From contig NZ_JAJEPS010000001.1 in assembly GCF_020686965.1 (NCBI RefSeq), forward strand, positions 310,001-374,000: a stretch of 64,000 bases of DNA, read 5' to 3'. The notes below the pieces were generated by a model. The model saw only the letters and a list, made by a program, of their open reading frames with translations, was not told the origin of the DNA and did no database searches. The position numbers and the translations under genes are program-made. This DNA comes from Hominiventricola filiformis. Its GTDB lineage: Bacteria; Bacillota; Clostridia; Lachnospirales; Lachnospiraceae. Positions 17,918-26,381 of the stretch are shown here, one piece after another (position 1 is the first letter of the stretch; every line of letters begins with the position of its first letter).

Positions 17918-18757
17918 CTAGTAATTCTGCGGTCCGTATACCTTGTCAAAAATCGGCTGCAGATGTTCAATTGCTCCTTTTGCTGCACCTTCCTGACTTG
18001 GAATCTGGAAGATCTCAGTAGTATAGGCTCCATCATATCCGCATTCTTTAAATGTAGAAATGATTTTTTCAAAATCCAGTCCGCAATGTCCCGGATAACG
18101 TCTGTTATTATCAGCCAGATGTACATGAATATTATAAGGGCTGTACTGTCTGATGGCATCGAAGAGATTCTTCTCCTCCAGATTCAGATGGAATACATCC
18201 AGCATCAGTCTGAAATTCGGACGATTTACACGGTCTACCATATCTGCACCCTCAGCACACGTATTAATGAAATTCGTCTGCATGATCGTAACAGTCTCCA
18301 GTGCAATCTTCACATTCTTCGGTGCCGCATAATCTGCCAGCTCCTGGAACGCTTTTACCGCATACTCTTCCGTCTGCTCTTTCGTAAGCTCGGCACAGTA
18401 CTGTCCTCTTACACGTCCGATGTTGATATTTGCACCCAGATGTGCAGCGAAATCAATGATTTCCTTGGATCTGCGGATTGCTTCTGCTCTCACTTCCGCT
18501 TTCGGGCTGGTGTAGCTCAATCCAAGCTGTCCCCAGATCTCACCGGTGCAGACAAGAACAACTTTCAGTCCGTTTTTCTCTGCCTCGCTCTTCACGAAGT
18601 CCCAGTCAAGCTCTGACGGATTCAGTGTCATCAATTCAACGCCCTTGTAGCCCAGTTTTGCCAGATCAGAGAAACTTTTCTCCAGTGGTCCCTGGTAAGC
18701 AGTTACTGAATCAGCAATCGCCACGTCCGGTGTTGCAACCTGATAACATAACCTCAT
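17918..18757 (-). CDS. Sugar phosphate isomerase/epimerase-like TIM-barrel protein
   Basis: 279 aa. Likely divalent-metal ligands, in order, are Glu in IALETVT, Asp in MLDVFHL, His in VHLADNNRRYPG and Glu in YTTEIF, the pattern of the xylose-isomerase-like AP-endonuclease-2 family (hydroxypyruvate isomerase, L-xylulose-5-phosphate epimerase, tagatose epimerase relatives). Hydroxypyruvate isomerase would fit a route to glycerate, but this is inference. It is the first gene after the sigma-54 promoter at 18809-18824, with a leader of about 40 bases, and so heads the operon that includes the transketolase. Confidence 0.85.
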   Translation of the reverse strand: MRLCYQVATPDVAIADSVTAYQGPLEKSFSDLAKLGYKGVELMTLNPSELDWDFVKSEAEKNGLKVVLVCTGEIWGQLGLSYTSPKAEVRAEAIRRSKEIIDFAAHLGANINIGRVRGQYCAELTKEQTEEYAVKAFQELADYAAPKNVKIALETVTIMQTNFINTCAEGADMVDRVNRPNFRLMLDVFHLNLEEKNLFDAIRQYSPYNIHVHLADNNRRYPGHCGLDFEKIISTFKECGYDGAYTTEIFQIPSQEGAAKGAIEHLQPIFDKVYGPQNY

Positions 18758-18808
18758 ACACTCACTCCTTTTTTGTTTGTTTACCTAATTGGCTTTATCC
18801 TTTTATAG

Positions 18809-18824
18809 AGCAAAATCTGTGCCA
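18809..18824 (-). promoter_or_regulatory. Sigma-54 (-24/-12) promoter of the isomerase-transketolase operon
   Basis: On the - strand TGGCAC (18824-18819), five bases, then TTGCT (18813-18809): an exact match to TGGCAC-N5-TTGCW, followed by TATAAAA. The start codon is at 18757. The 320-base gap 18758-19077 holds this promoter, an activator-site cluster at 18951-18986 and the tctC1 terminator. Confidence 0.9.
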
Positions 18825-18950
18825 ACCACAGATTTTCCTTTTTTTGTTTCCGAATATAATATCTGCCCAGTCGAATGTATTATATCATACAATTTTTTAA
18901 TTTCCCAGTAAATCTTTTATAAACTTCTATAGACATTATGAATCATTTAT

Positions 18951-18986
18951 CGTTTCATAATGTTTCTAACAGTTTCGTTCCGAAAC
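18951..18986. promoter_or_regulatory. Candidate activator site (GTTTC repeats) for the 18.8-kb promoter
   Basis: GTTTCA at 18952, TGTTTCT at 18961 and the dyad GTTTCG-TTC-CGAAAC at 18972-18986. The cluster lies about 140-175 bp upstream of the -24/-12 element, the usual distance for a sigma-54 activator site. Similar clusters occur at the other three sigma-54 promoters. Confidence 0.55.
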
Positions 18987-19017
18987 ACCATATTTCTTTT
19001 CCTGCAGAAAACATAGA

Positions 19018-19040
19018 AAAAAAGCCCGGAGAATCCGGGC
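19018..19040 (-). terminator. Intrinsic terminator after tctC1
   Basis: On the - strand GCCCGG, a five-base loop, then CCGGGC, followed by seven T residues. It ends the first tctBAC operon about 40 bases past the tctC stop. Confidence 0.85.
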
Positions 19041-19077
19041 CTTTTTCCTGTTACTTGTTAAGAATATGTATGATTAT

Positions 19078-20067
19078 TTACTGAATTCCATTCTCTGCCA
19101 TAAAGTCTGCTTCGTACTGGGTAACATACTCAGTAGCAGTTGCTGTATCCATGTAGTTCGGGATCAGTTTGTTTGCTTCAATATACTCAGTCTTCCATGC
19201 ATCACTCTCAGATACAGTTTTCAGAGTCTCACTCCAGTATGCTGCTGCTTCATCACTCATAGCTGCCGGAGCTGCAACACCACGCCATACCGGGATCTCA
19301 ACATCATTGTATCCAAGCTCGCTTAAGGTTGGAGCATCTGCCAGGTTGCCGGTGTATCTTTCAGTAGAGAATGCAAGGATCGGAACAAGGGAACCAGCCT
19401 CTACATACTCGGAAGCTGCTGCCGGTTTGGAGATTACATACTCTACATGTCCGCCGAGTGCTGCAGTGATTGCATCGCCAGTGGAATCATAGGTAATGTA
19501 GGTAAGGTTATCTTCAGATACACCAAGTTCTGCAACCAGTGCCTGATAAGTCGCAATATCATCACCCTTGGATCCGCCGATTACGACTTTCTCCCCGTTC
19601 TGTACAGCAGCGATCACATCTTCAAATTTGTCATATTTTGCACCCTGGCCTTTGAACAGAAGCTGTTTATCAACTGCCATAATTGCAAGAATACGGAAAT
19701 TAGCAGCACGGTTCTTGGTATTCTGTACCATTGGCATCAGGTCACCGCTGTTGAAAGTAAGCAGCTGGTAATCTGCATTATTCTTCATGGTAGCAACTTC
19801 ATTACGTCCTACTTCACCTGCACCATCAGTCTTGTTGGTAACTACGATGGTCTGTCCGTTTACCAGATTCTCTGCGGTCATGATATCACCGATCTTACGG
19901 GTGAAGATATCGGATCCGCCGCCTGCAGAAGAAGTACACATCCACTGAATGGATTTGGACGGTGTGAATTTACCATCTTTGATATCCTTGCTGCCGCCAC
20001 ATCCGGTAGCCAGCATGGAAACTGCCATTACGCCAGCCAGTACAGTTGCCATAAGTTTCTTTTTCAT
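19078..20067 (-). CDS. tctC: Tripartite tricarboxylate transporter substrate-binding lipoprotein, copy 1
   Basis: 329 aa. The N-terminus has a lipoprotein signal (Lys-rich start, hydrophobic core, LATGC with Cys23), so the protein is anchored outside the cell membrane. The mature part follows the TctC/Bug family: a WMCTSSAGGGSDIFTR substrate-loop start, NKTDGAGEVGRNEV, and a GGSKGDDIATYQ segment. TctC delivers an anionic substrate (citrate, or other di/tricarboxylates and sugar acids in relatives) to the TctAB membrane pair. It is the last gene of an operon tctB-tctA-tctC that starts at the sigma-54 promoter 22164-22179. A second copy at 23838 is very similar by eye, so the two probably bind related ligands. 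Confidence 0.93.
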   Translation of the reverse strand: MKKKLMATVLAGVMAVSMLATGCGGSKDIKDGKFTPSKSIQWMCTSSAGGGSDIFTRKIGDIMTAENLVNGQTIVVTNKTDGAGEVGRNEVATMKNNADYQLLTFNSGDLMPMVQNTKNRAANFRILAIMAVDKQLLFKGQGAKYDKFEDVIAAVQNGEKVVIGGSKGDDIATYQALVAELGVSEDNLTYITYDSTGDAITAALGGHVEYVISKPAAASEYVEAGSLVPILAFSTERYTGNLADAPTLSELGYNDVEIPVWRGVAAPAAMSDEAAAYWSETLKTVSESDAWKTEYIEANKLIPNYMDTATATEYVTQYEADFMAENGIQ

Positions 20068-20122
20068 TTTATTACCCTCCTGTAAAATGAATATATTTAT
20101 TTTACCGCTTTGCGGTAGAATT

Positions 20123-21643
20123 CTATTTTGTAGCTTTCTTCTTCATGATAATCGGACGAAGTACGGATACCAGTACGATTCCAAGGAAGATGATCATCAG
20201 TACGCAGGTGATCGGTCTTGTAAAGAAGATGTTTAAGCTTCCGCCGGACAGGATGAATGCCTTACGCATATTGTTCTCCAGAAGCGGAGCCAGTACGAAG
20301 GACAGAAGCATCGGTGCTGCCGGGAAGTTATTCTTGTCAAGCAGGTATCCTACCACGCCGGACAGGAACATAACGATAACGCCGTACATGGAGTTGCTGG
20401 TACTGTAAGCACCTACCACACAGACTACCGTGATGATCGGGATCATGTATTTTACCGGTACAGACAGAATCTGAATCAAGAACGGAATGATACAGATTGC
20501 TACCAGCAGGGTAAAGATGTTTGCCAGATACAGGGATGCGATCAGACCCCAGCAGAAATCCGGCTCATTTTCAAACAGAAGCGGTCCGGGAGCAAGTCCC
20601 CACATCATCAGTCCGCCAAGCAGAACTGCACCGGTTCCTGATCCAGGAATTCCAAGTGCAAGGAGCGGAGCAAATGCACCTGCTGCTGCTGCATTGTTTG
20701 CCGCCTCAGAAGCAGCAATACCTTCAATTGCACCAGTTCCCAGAGGTTCTTCACTCTTAAACTTCTTCTGTACCGCATATCCCATAAAAGAACCGGTGGT
20801 TGCACCTGCACCCGGAAGTACTCCGATGAAGGTTCCCATGAATCCGGAACGAAGGGCCGGCGGAAGAAGTCTCTTGAAATCATGTTTCGTCAGCATGGAA
20901 CCGCGGATAGAAAGTTTCATCTCTTTCTTTGCGGAATCTGCTTTCTTCTCGCTGTCAGAATCACGATCATTGATCAGTTTGATTACCTGAGCAAATCCAA
21001 CTGCTCCAATAACAAACGGAGTAAACGGAATTCCGCCCAGCAGATACATATTGCCAAACTCATATCTGGAAGCGCCGGACAGTGTATCCATACCCATACT
21101 TGCAAGAAGGATACCGAAGCAGGTGATTACTACACCTTTAATCGGGTTTTCTCCTACCAGCCAGCTGATGGAAGTCATGGCAATCAGAAGAATCGCCGTC
21201 ATCTCTGAAGGTCCGAATTTCAGACCCAGATTTGCAAGACCAGGTCCCATGAAAGTCAGGATAACCATACCAATGGTTCCGCCAATACAGGAAGCCATGT
21301 TCGCTGTCAGAAGTGCCTGACCAGGACGTTTTCTCTTAGTAGCCATCGGATATCCATCCAATGTTGTCGTTACTGCCGGTGAATCACCCGGGATATTTAA
21401 AAGAATGGCACTGAAGCTTCCGCCGTACATATTGGAATAGTACAGGGCGCCCAGCATGATAATAGCAGTTGCCGGATTAAATTTGTAAGTCAGAGGCAGA
21501 AGAAGAGCAACTCCGGCCAGGGAACCAATACCAGGCATCGCGCCTACGACCAGTCCCAGGATTGCGCCCAGCATGCAGACACCGATGTTCATCGGAGTCA
21601 GTGCTGTTCCAAACCCCTGAATCAGCATTGTAAAATTTTCCAT
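20123..21643 (-). CDS. tctA: Tripartite tricarboxylate transporter large membrane subunit, copy 1
   Basis: 506 aa, the usual TctA length, with about ten or more membrane segments. Family motifs are GAMPGIGSLAGVALLLPLT near residue 37, the YGGSFSAILLNIPGDS segment near residue 75, and GVLPGAGATTGSFMGY in the middle. It forms the ion-coupled channel with TctB and receives substrate from TctC. It lies 14 bases after tctB and 55 before tctC. It is almost the same protein as the copy at 24847-26367; differences cluster in a short cytoplasmic-looking linker (residues about 215-240). Confidence 0.95.
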   Translation of the reverse strand: MENFTMLIQGFGTALTPMNIGVCMLGAILGLVVGAMPGIGSLAGVALLLPLTYKFNPATAIIMLGALYYSNMYGGSFSAILLNIPGDSPAVTTTLDGYPMATKRKRPGQALLTANMASCIGGTIGMVILTFMGPGLANLGLKFGPSEMTAILLIAMTSISWLVGENPIKGVVITCFGILLASMGMDTLSGASRYEFGNMYLLGGIPFTPFVIGAVGFAQVIKLINDRDSDSEKKADSAKKEMKLSIRGSMLTKHDFKRLLPPALRSGFMGTFIGVLPGAGATTGSFMGYAVQKKFKSEEPLGTGAIEGIAASEAANNAAAAGAFAPLLALGIPGSGTGAVLLGGLMMWGLAPGPLLFENEPDFCWGLIASLYLANIFTLLVAICIIPFLIQILSVPVKYMIPIITVVCVVGAYSTSNSMYGVIVMFLSGVVGYLLDKNNFPAAPMLLSFVLAPLLENNMRKAFILSGGSLNIFFTRPITCVLMIIFLGIVLVSVLRPIIMKKKATK

Positions 21644-21657
21644 GATATCCTCTCCCT

Positions 21658-22104
21658 TTACATGAAGTTCTCAAATAGTCCCCATGGGAACTGAACCTGA
21701 AGCCAGCCTGCGAATACACCAAGCACGATTACTGCCACGATTGCTTCTATAATTACAATATGAAGAATCGGGGTTCCTTTCTCGATCACAGTCAGCCAGA
21801 ACAGTACAAACAGAAAAATCATCGGGATCATACCAACAATGAAGCTTCCTGCAATTACCGCCGCACCTCCGGCAATGACCATCAGCTCATCTTTGTTGTA
21901 TTTCGGCTGATCTTCCTCTTTCAGTGTCTGGAAGAATGCCGCAATACTTGTGATCACCATTACAATTGCAATGATGCTCGGGAAAAATCCCGGCTGCGGC
22001 TCTTTGTCCCAGAATCCCAGCTGTGTGAATCCTATGAACGCGAAGACAATGCCCATAAGTGCCATCGCCAGCGGAATCAGCTGTTTTGAACCAAACTTTT
22101 TCAC
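21658..22104 (-). CDS. tctB: Tripartite tricarboxylate transporter small membrane subunit, copy 1
   Basis: 148 aa with four hydrophobic segments, the first right at the start (PLAMALMGIVFAFIGF) and the last ending GVFAGWLQVQFPWG. This is the TctB layout. It pairs with TctA in the cytoplasmic membrane. As first gene of the operon it follows the sigma-54 promoter by about 60 bases. The homologue at 26382 shares most residues by eye. Confidence 0.92.
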   Translation of the reverse strand: MKKFGSKQLIPLAMALMGIVFAFIGFTQLGFWDKEPQPGFFPSIIAIVMVITSIAAFFQTLKEEDQPKYNKDELMVIAGGAAVIAGSFIVGMIPMIFLFVLFWLTVIEKGTPILHIVIIEAIVAVIVLGVFAGWLQVQFPWGLFENFM

Positions 22105-22163
22105 TTTTCATTTCCTCCTTCAAAGTTTATCCGTATTTCTAACGGTCTGATACTTATTTTTAT

Positions 22164-22179
22164 AGCAATTTCTGTGCCA
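22164..22179 (-). promoter_or_regulatory. Sigma-54 (-24/-12) promoter of tctBAC copy 1
   Basis: On the - strand TGGCAC (22179-22174), five bases, TTGCT (22168-22164): exact consensus, followed by ATAAAAA. The 386-base gap 22105-22490 holds this promoter, the repeat cluster at 22343-22397 and the pdxA terminator, and nothing that looks coding. Confidence 0.9.
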
Positions 22180-22342
22180 TCTTCACAACCTTTTAACAGT
22201 CTTCTTCCAATTAATGACATGTTTTTGACACAAAGTTGATTAACCTGCACAGGAACTAGCCTTTATTCTTTTCCTGTTTTGCAATTTTTGTACAACCCTG
22301 TTGCAAAGTTTCTGAACACTGTTGCTTTTCTTTTCCTACTTT

Positions 22343-22397
22343 TGTTTCACATGTTCCATGTTTCATATTAATGTTTCTATGTTTCATTTTTGTTCCA
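22343..22397. promoter_or_regulatory. Candidate activator site: six TGTTTCA-type repeats
   Basis: TGTTTCA or close variants (TGTTCCA, TGTTTCT) begin at 22343, 22352, 22359, 22372, 22380 and 22391. They lie 165-230 bp upstream of the tctB sigma-54 promoter. This is the densest of four such clusters in the region. The protein that binds is inferred to be the PrpR-type activator. Confidence 0.55.
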
Positions 22398-22424
22398 ACA
22401 TTTCTTTTTCTGCATAGATAGCAC

Positions 22425-22455
22425 AAAAAGGATCCGGACAAGCCGGATCCTTTTT
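22425..22455. terminator. Intrinsic terminator after the pdxA homologue
   Basis: Thirteen perfectly paired bases (22425-22437 with 22443-22455, AAAAAGGATCCGG) around a five-base loop, with T runs on both strands. It ends the pdxA transcript leftward. Confidence 0.9.
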
Positions 22456-22490
22456 GCACTATATCATTATTCTATTTCAGGGAAGCAATT

Positions 22491-23510
22491 TTATTTTGTA
22501 GATACAGCTGCCATAGTAGAACACTGTTTTACAGCATTCTCGAAAGAAGCAGTGGTAACGGTACCTTTGCCTGCAATATCATATGCAGTTCCATGTCCAC
22601 AGGTAACGATCGGGATCGGGAATCCTCCTGCTACAGTGATTCCTCCCTCGAATCCGATCAGTTTCAGTGCGATCTGGCCCTGATCATGATACATGGTAAC
22701 AACACCGTCGAACTCTTTCTTAACCAACGCTTTGTGGAATACAATGTCAGACGGGAACGGACCCATTGCATTGATGCCCTCTTTCTGAGCCCACTCAATA
22801 GCCGGTTTGATTACATCAATCTCCTCACGTCCGCAGTCTCCGTTCTCGCCACAGTGCGGGTTCAGAGCTGCAACACCGATTCTCGGATTCTCGATACCGG
22901 CACTGGTCAGAGTTCTGTAAGAAAGGCGGATTGCTCTCTTAATCCGAAGTCCGTCGTTCTCACACAGATCATGGCTTACCTGAGAGATCGGAATATGGCT
23001 GGTAGTTCTTGTAGTGTACAGTCCGTTAGTTACATTGATCTCGCCAAACGGCTCTGTATGTCCAAGAAGCTGAGCCAGATAGTGATGCTCGCTCTCAAGG
23101 GTCAGTCCTGCTTCATGCATTCCTGCTTTATTCAGCGGTCCAAATACATATCCGCCGATTTTTCCTGCCTGCCACAGTTCTACGCCAAGTTTCAGCATAT
23201 CCAGGCAAGCTTTTCCGCTCTCTACCGTCTTGGTTGCAAACGGAACTTTCTCCGGATCCAGGTTCTTCTGATCCAGTACCGGAAGTCCTTTGCTCCAGTC
23301 AGCTTCATCCACATCAGAGATAACCTGCACTTTTACCTTATCCTCTGCGCCGATTACTTTCAGTGCACGTTCGAACACACGCAGGTCTCCGATAATTACC
23401 GGTCTGCAGTACTCCTCATAGAAATTTGCAGCTGCACATTTTGCCACAAGCTCCGGGCCTACGCCTGCAGCGTCACCCAGAAGCACGCCAATTACTGGTT
23501 TTGTTGCCAT
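22491..23510 (-). CDS. PdxA-family 4-phosphohydroxy-acid dehydrogenase (PdxA2-like)
   Basis: 339 aa. Family motifs are GVAALNPHCGE, the metal-ligand segment MYHDQGQIALK, and GHGTAYDIAGKG near the C-terminus; metal-binding His residues are expected in these. PdxA proper oxidises 4-phosphohydroxy-threonine in vitamin B6 synthesis, but PdxA2-type relatives in catabolic clusters oxidise and decarboxylate 4-phospho-threonate or 4-phospho-erythronate. Here it stands alone between two tctBAC operons with its own sigma-54 promoter, which favours a catabolic role. The partner DUF1537 kinase of the threonate/erythronate route is not in the window, so the substrate is uncertain. Confidence 0.88.
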   Translation of the reverse strand: MATKPVIGVLLGDAAGVGPELVAKCAAANFYEEYCRPVIIGDLRVFERALKVIGAEDKVKVQVISDVDEADWSKGLPVLDQKNLDPEKVPFATKTVESGKACLDMLKLGVELWQAGKIGGYVFGPLNKAGMHEAGLTLESEHHYLAQLLGHTEPFGEINVTNGLYTTRTTSHIPISQVSHDLCENDGLRIKRAIRLSYRTLTSAGIENPRIGVAALNPHCGENGDCGREEIDVIKPAIEWAQKEGINAMGPFPSDIVFHKALVKKEFDGVVTMYHDQGQIALKLIGFEGGITVAGGFPIPIVTCGHGTAYDIAGKGTVTTASFENAVKQCSTMAAVSTK

Positions 23511-23579
23511 AATTACTAATCCTCCTTCTTAAATATAATGCTTTATTTATAATAGCATTTATTCTCTACCCTTTTATTA

Positions 23580-23595
23580 AGCAAGCTCTGTGCCA
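23580..23595 (-). promoter_or_regulatory. Sigma-54 (-24/-12) promoter of the pdxA homologue
   Basis: On the - strand TGGCAC (23595-23590), five bases, TTGCT (23584-23580): exact consensus. The 327-base gap 23511-23837 holds this promoter, a GTTTC-type cluster at 23728-23776 and the terminator of the second tctC. Confidence 0.9.
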
Positions 23596-23727
23596 ACTTC
23601 CAATACATAATTATTTTCCTGTTTATTTTTTCATTTTAGTCGATCTTTCACTCAACGTCAATGAACGTTCCCGTCATTTTCGATAGTTTTTCTCAAAATT
23701 CAAGAATATTTTGTGCATTTTTTCTTT

Positions 23728-23776
23728 TGAAACAGTTGTGTATATTTCATTCTGTTTCATTTTGTTCAAAACGTTT
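23728..23776. promoter_or_regulatory. Candidate activator site for the pdxA promoter
   Basis: TGAAACA (23728-23734) and TGTTTCA (23753-23759) form an inverted pair, with TGTTCAA at 23763 and CGTTTCT at 23772. The cluster lies about 145-190 bp upstream of the -24/-12 element. Confidence 0.5.
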
Positions 23777-23800
23777 CTCTCAAAATCCATTTCAAAAGGA

Positions 23801-23828
23801 AAAGTCCGATCGTTTCCAACCGGACTTT
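23801..23828 (-). terminator. Intrinsic terminator after tctC2
   Basis: AAAGTCCG (23801-23808) pairs with CGGACTTT (23821-23828) around a 12-base loop. On the - strand it is followed by TTTCCTTTT. It starts ten bases after the tctC2 stop. Confidence 0.75.
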
Positions 23829-23837
23829 CTGTTCTTT

Positions 23838-24830
23838 TTACTGAAGGCCTTTTTTTGCCAGGTAATCAGCTTCATACTGCGTCACATAATCTGTCGCAGC
23901 AGCTGTATCCATATATTCCTCGATCAGTTTATTTGCCTCAATATACTCTGTCTTCCACTGTTCTGTCTCGGAAACTGCTTTCAAAGTATCTGACCAGTAC
24001 TGGACAGCAGCATCACTCATGGCTGCAGGTGCCGCTACACCACGCCATACCGGAACTTCCACATCATTATAATCTCCCACTTCGCTTAAAGTCGGAGCAT
24101 CTGCCAGATCTCCCGTATATCTCTCCGTGGAGAATGCAAGGATCGGCACCAGGGAACCTGCGGTCACATATTCTGATGCAGCTGCCGGTTTGGAGATCAC
24201 ATACTCCACATGTCCGCCAAGGGCTGCCGTAATTGCATCACCAGTAGAATCATAGGTAATATACGTCAGATTATCTTCAGATACACCAAGTTCTGCAACC
24301 AATGCCTGATAAGTCGCAATATCATCTCCCTTGGAACCGCCAATTACCACTTTTTCGCCATTTTCCACCGCATTGATCACATCCGCAAATGTGTCATATT
24401 TTGCACCGGCGCCTTTGAATAAAAGCTGTTTATCCACTGCCATAATAGCCAGAATCCGGAAATTAGAGGAACGGTTTTTCGTGTTTTCCACCATCGGCAT
24501 CAGGTCACCACTGTTAAACGTCAACAGCTGATAATCCGGATTTTTCTTCATCATTGCCACTTCATTACGGCCGACTTCTCCTGCACCGTCTGTTTTATTA
24601 GTAACCACAATCGTCTGGTCATTGACCATTCCATTGGTTGTCATGATATCCCCTATCATACGGGTAAAGATGTCAGATCCGCCTCCCGCAGAAGAAGTAC
24701 ACATCCACTGAATGCTCTTCGTCGGTGTAAAAGTTCCATCCGCCGTATCACTGCTGCTTCCACATCCGGTCATCGCCACAGAAAGCGCCATTACTCCAGC
24801 CAGTACAGTTGCCACAAGTTTCTTTTTCAT
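23838..24830 (-). CDS. tctC: Tripartite tricarboxylate transporter substrate-binding lipoprotein, copy 2
   Basis: 330 aa from the ATG at 24830, preceded by a GGGGG-type site; an upstream in-frame start at 24917 would overlap tctA and has no signal peptide at its N-terminus. The lipoprotein signal ends AMTGC with Cys23. It matches the copy at 19078 nearly residue for residue in the ligand-binding parts (AGGGSDIFTR, DGAGEVGRNEV, GGSKGDDIATYQALVAEL); differences are mostly near the N- and C-termini and at a few surface stretches. The two should bind the same or closely related anions. Confidence 0.93.
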   Translation of the reverse strand: MKKKLVATVLAGVMALSVAMTGCGSSSDTADGTFTPTKSIQWMCTSSAGGGSDIFTRMIGDIMTTNGMVNDQTIVVTNKTDGAGEVGRNEVAMMKKNPDYQLLTFNSGDLMPMVENTKNRSSNFRILAIMAVDKQLLFKGAGAKYDTFADVINAVENGEKVVIGGSKGDDIATYQALVAELGVSEDNLTYITYDSTGDAITAALGGHVEYVISKPAAASEYVTAGSLVPILAFSTERYTGDLADAPTLSEVGDYNDVEVPVWRGVAAPAAMSDAAVQYWSDTLKAVSETEQWKTEYIEANKLIEEYMDTAAATDYVTQYEADYLAKKGLQ

Positions 24831-24846
24831 ATTAAAATACCCCCTT

Positions 24847-26367
24847 TTATTTTGCTGCTTTTCGTTTTGCAAGCATCGGACGAAGCACAGATGCCAGAAT
24901 AATTCCAAGGAAAACAATCATCAGAACGCAGGTGATCGGTCTGGTAAAGAAAATACCCAGGCTGCCGCCGGACAGGATGAATGCTTTTCTCATATTGTCT
25001 TCCAGAAGCGGAGCCAGTACAAAAGATAAAAGCATCGGCGCTGCCGGGAAATTATTCTTATTCAGAAGATATCCAACTACACCAGATACAAACATCACGA
25101 TAACTCCATACATGGAATTACTGGTACTGTAAGCGCCAACCACACAAACTACCGTAATAATCGGAATCATATATTTTACCGGTACAGACAATATCTGAAT
25201 CAGGAAAGGAATGATACAAATTGCCACCAGTAAAGTGAAGATATTTGCCAGATACAAGGATGCAATCAATCCCCAGCAGAATTCCGGCTCATTTTCAAAA
25301 AGAAGTGGTCCAGGAGCCAGTCCCCACATCATCAGACCGCCAAGAAGAACTGCACCAGTTCCAGATCCCGGAATACCAAGTGCCAGAAGCGGGGCAAACG
25401 CACCTGCTGCCGCAGCATTGTTGGCGGCCTCAGCCGCAGCAATACCCTCGATCGCACCAGTTCCCAGAGGTTCTTCACTCTTGAATTTCTTCTGAACCGC
25501 ATATCCCATAAAGGAACCTGTTGTTGCACCTGCACCCGGAAGCACTCCGATAAAAGTACCCATCACGCCAGAGCGGAGAGCCGGAGGCAGAAGGCGCTTA
25601 AAATCGTGTCCTGTCAACAGAGAGCCTCTGATTGAAAGTTTCATATCATTTTTTGCCGCATCTGCACGTTTTTCATTATCAGAATTCCGGTCATTGATTA
25701 GATTGATGACCTGTGCAAAACCTACCGCACCGATAACAAACGGTGTAAACGGAATTCCTCCCAAAAGATACATATTTCCAAATTCATATCTTGGAGCACC
25801 TGACAGTGTATCCATTCCCATACTTGCCAGCAGAATACCAAAGCAGGTGATGACTACACCCTTGATCGGATTTTCTCCTACCAGCCAGCTGATAGAAGTC
25901 ATGGCAATCAGAAGGATGGCTGTCATCTCTGACGGGCCGAATTTCAATCCCAGATTGGCAAGTCCAGGTCCTGTAAAGGTCAGGATAATCATACCAATCG
26001 TACCGCCAATGCAGGATGCCATATTAGCTGTCAGAAGCGCCTGACCCGGACGTTTTCTTTTTGTTGCCATCGGATATCCATCCAGCGTAGTACATACTGC
26101 CGGCGAATCTCCCGGAATATTTAAAAGAATCGCACTGAAACTGCCGCCATACATATTGGAGTAATAGAGTGCACCCAGCATAATAATTGCTGTTGCCGGG
26201 TTAAATTTGTAAGTCAGTGGAAGCAGCAGTGCCACTCCGGCCAGAGATCCAATTCCAGGCATAGCGCCTACAATCAGTCCAAGTATCGCGCCAAGCATAC
26301 AGGCCCCGACATTCATAGGGGTCAGTGCCGTACCAAATCCCTGAATCAGTAACGCAAAATGTTCCAT
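24847..26367 (-). CDS. tctA: Tripartite tricarboxylate transporter large membrane subunit, copy 2
   Basis: 506 aa from the ATG at 26367, six bases after GGAGGA; the ATG two codons earlier sits directly on the ribosome site. It is the same length as copy 1 and nearly identical to it, including GAMPGIGSLAGVALLLPLT and GVLPGAGATTGSFMGY. At the DNA level the copies differ mostly at third codon positions, so the duplication is old and both proteins are under constraint. It forms the membrane channel with the TctB encoded just upstream. Confidence 0.95.
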   Translation of the reverse strand: MEHFALLIQGFGTALTPMNVGACMLGAILGLIVGAMPGIGSLAGVALLLPLTYKFNPATAIIMLGALYYSNMYGGSFSAILLNIPGDSPAVCTTLDGYPMATKRKRPGQALLTANMASCIGGTIGMIILTFTGPGLANLGLKFGPSEMTAILLIAMTSISWLVGENPIKGVVITCFGILLASMGMDTLSGAPRYEFGNMYLLGGIPFTPFVIGAVGFAQVINLINDRNSDNEKRADAAKNDMKLSIRGSLLTGHDFKRLLPPALRSGVMGTFIGVLPGAGATTGSFMGYAVQKKFKSEEPLGTGAIEGIAAAEAANNAAAAGAFAPLLALGIPGSGTGAVLLGGLMMWGLAPGPLLFENEPEFCWGLIASLYLANIFTLLVAICIIPFLIQILSVPVKYMIPIITVVCVVGAYSTSNSMYGVIVMFVSGVVGYLLNKNNFPAAPMLLSFVLAPLLEDNMRKAFILSGGSLGIFFTRPITCVLMIVFLGIILASVLRPMLAKRKAAK

Positions 26368-26381
26368 ATTCATTCCTCCCT

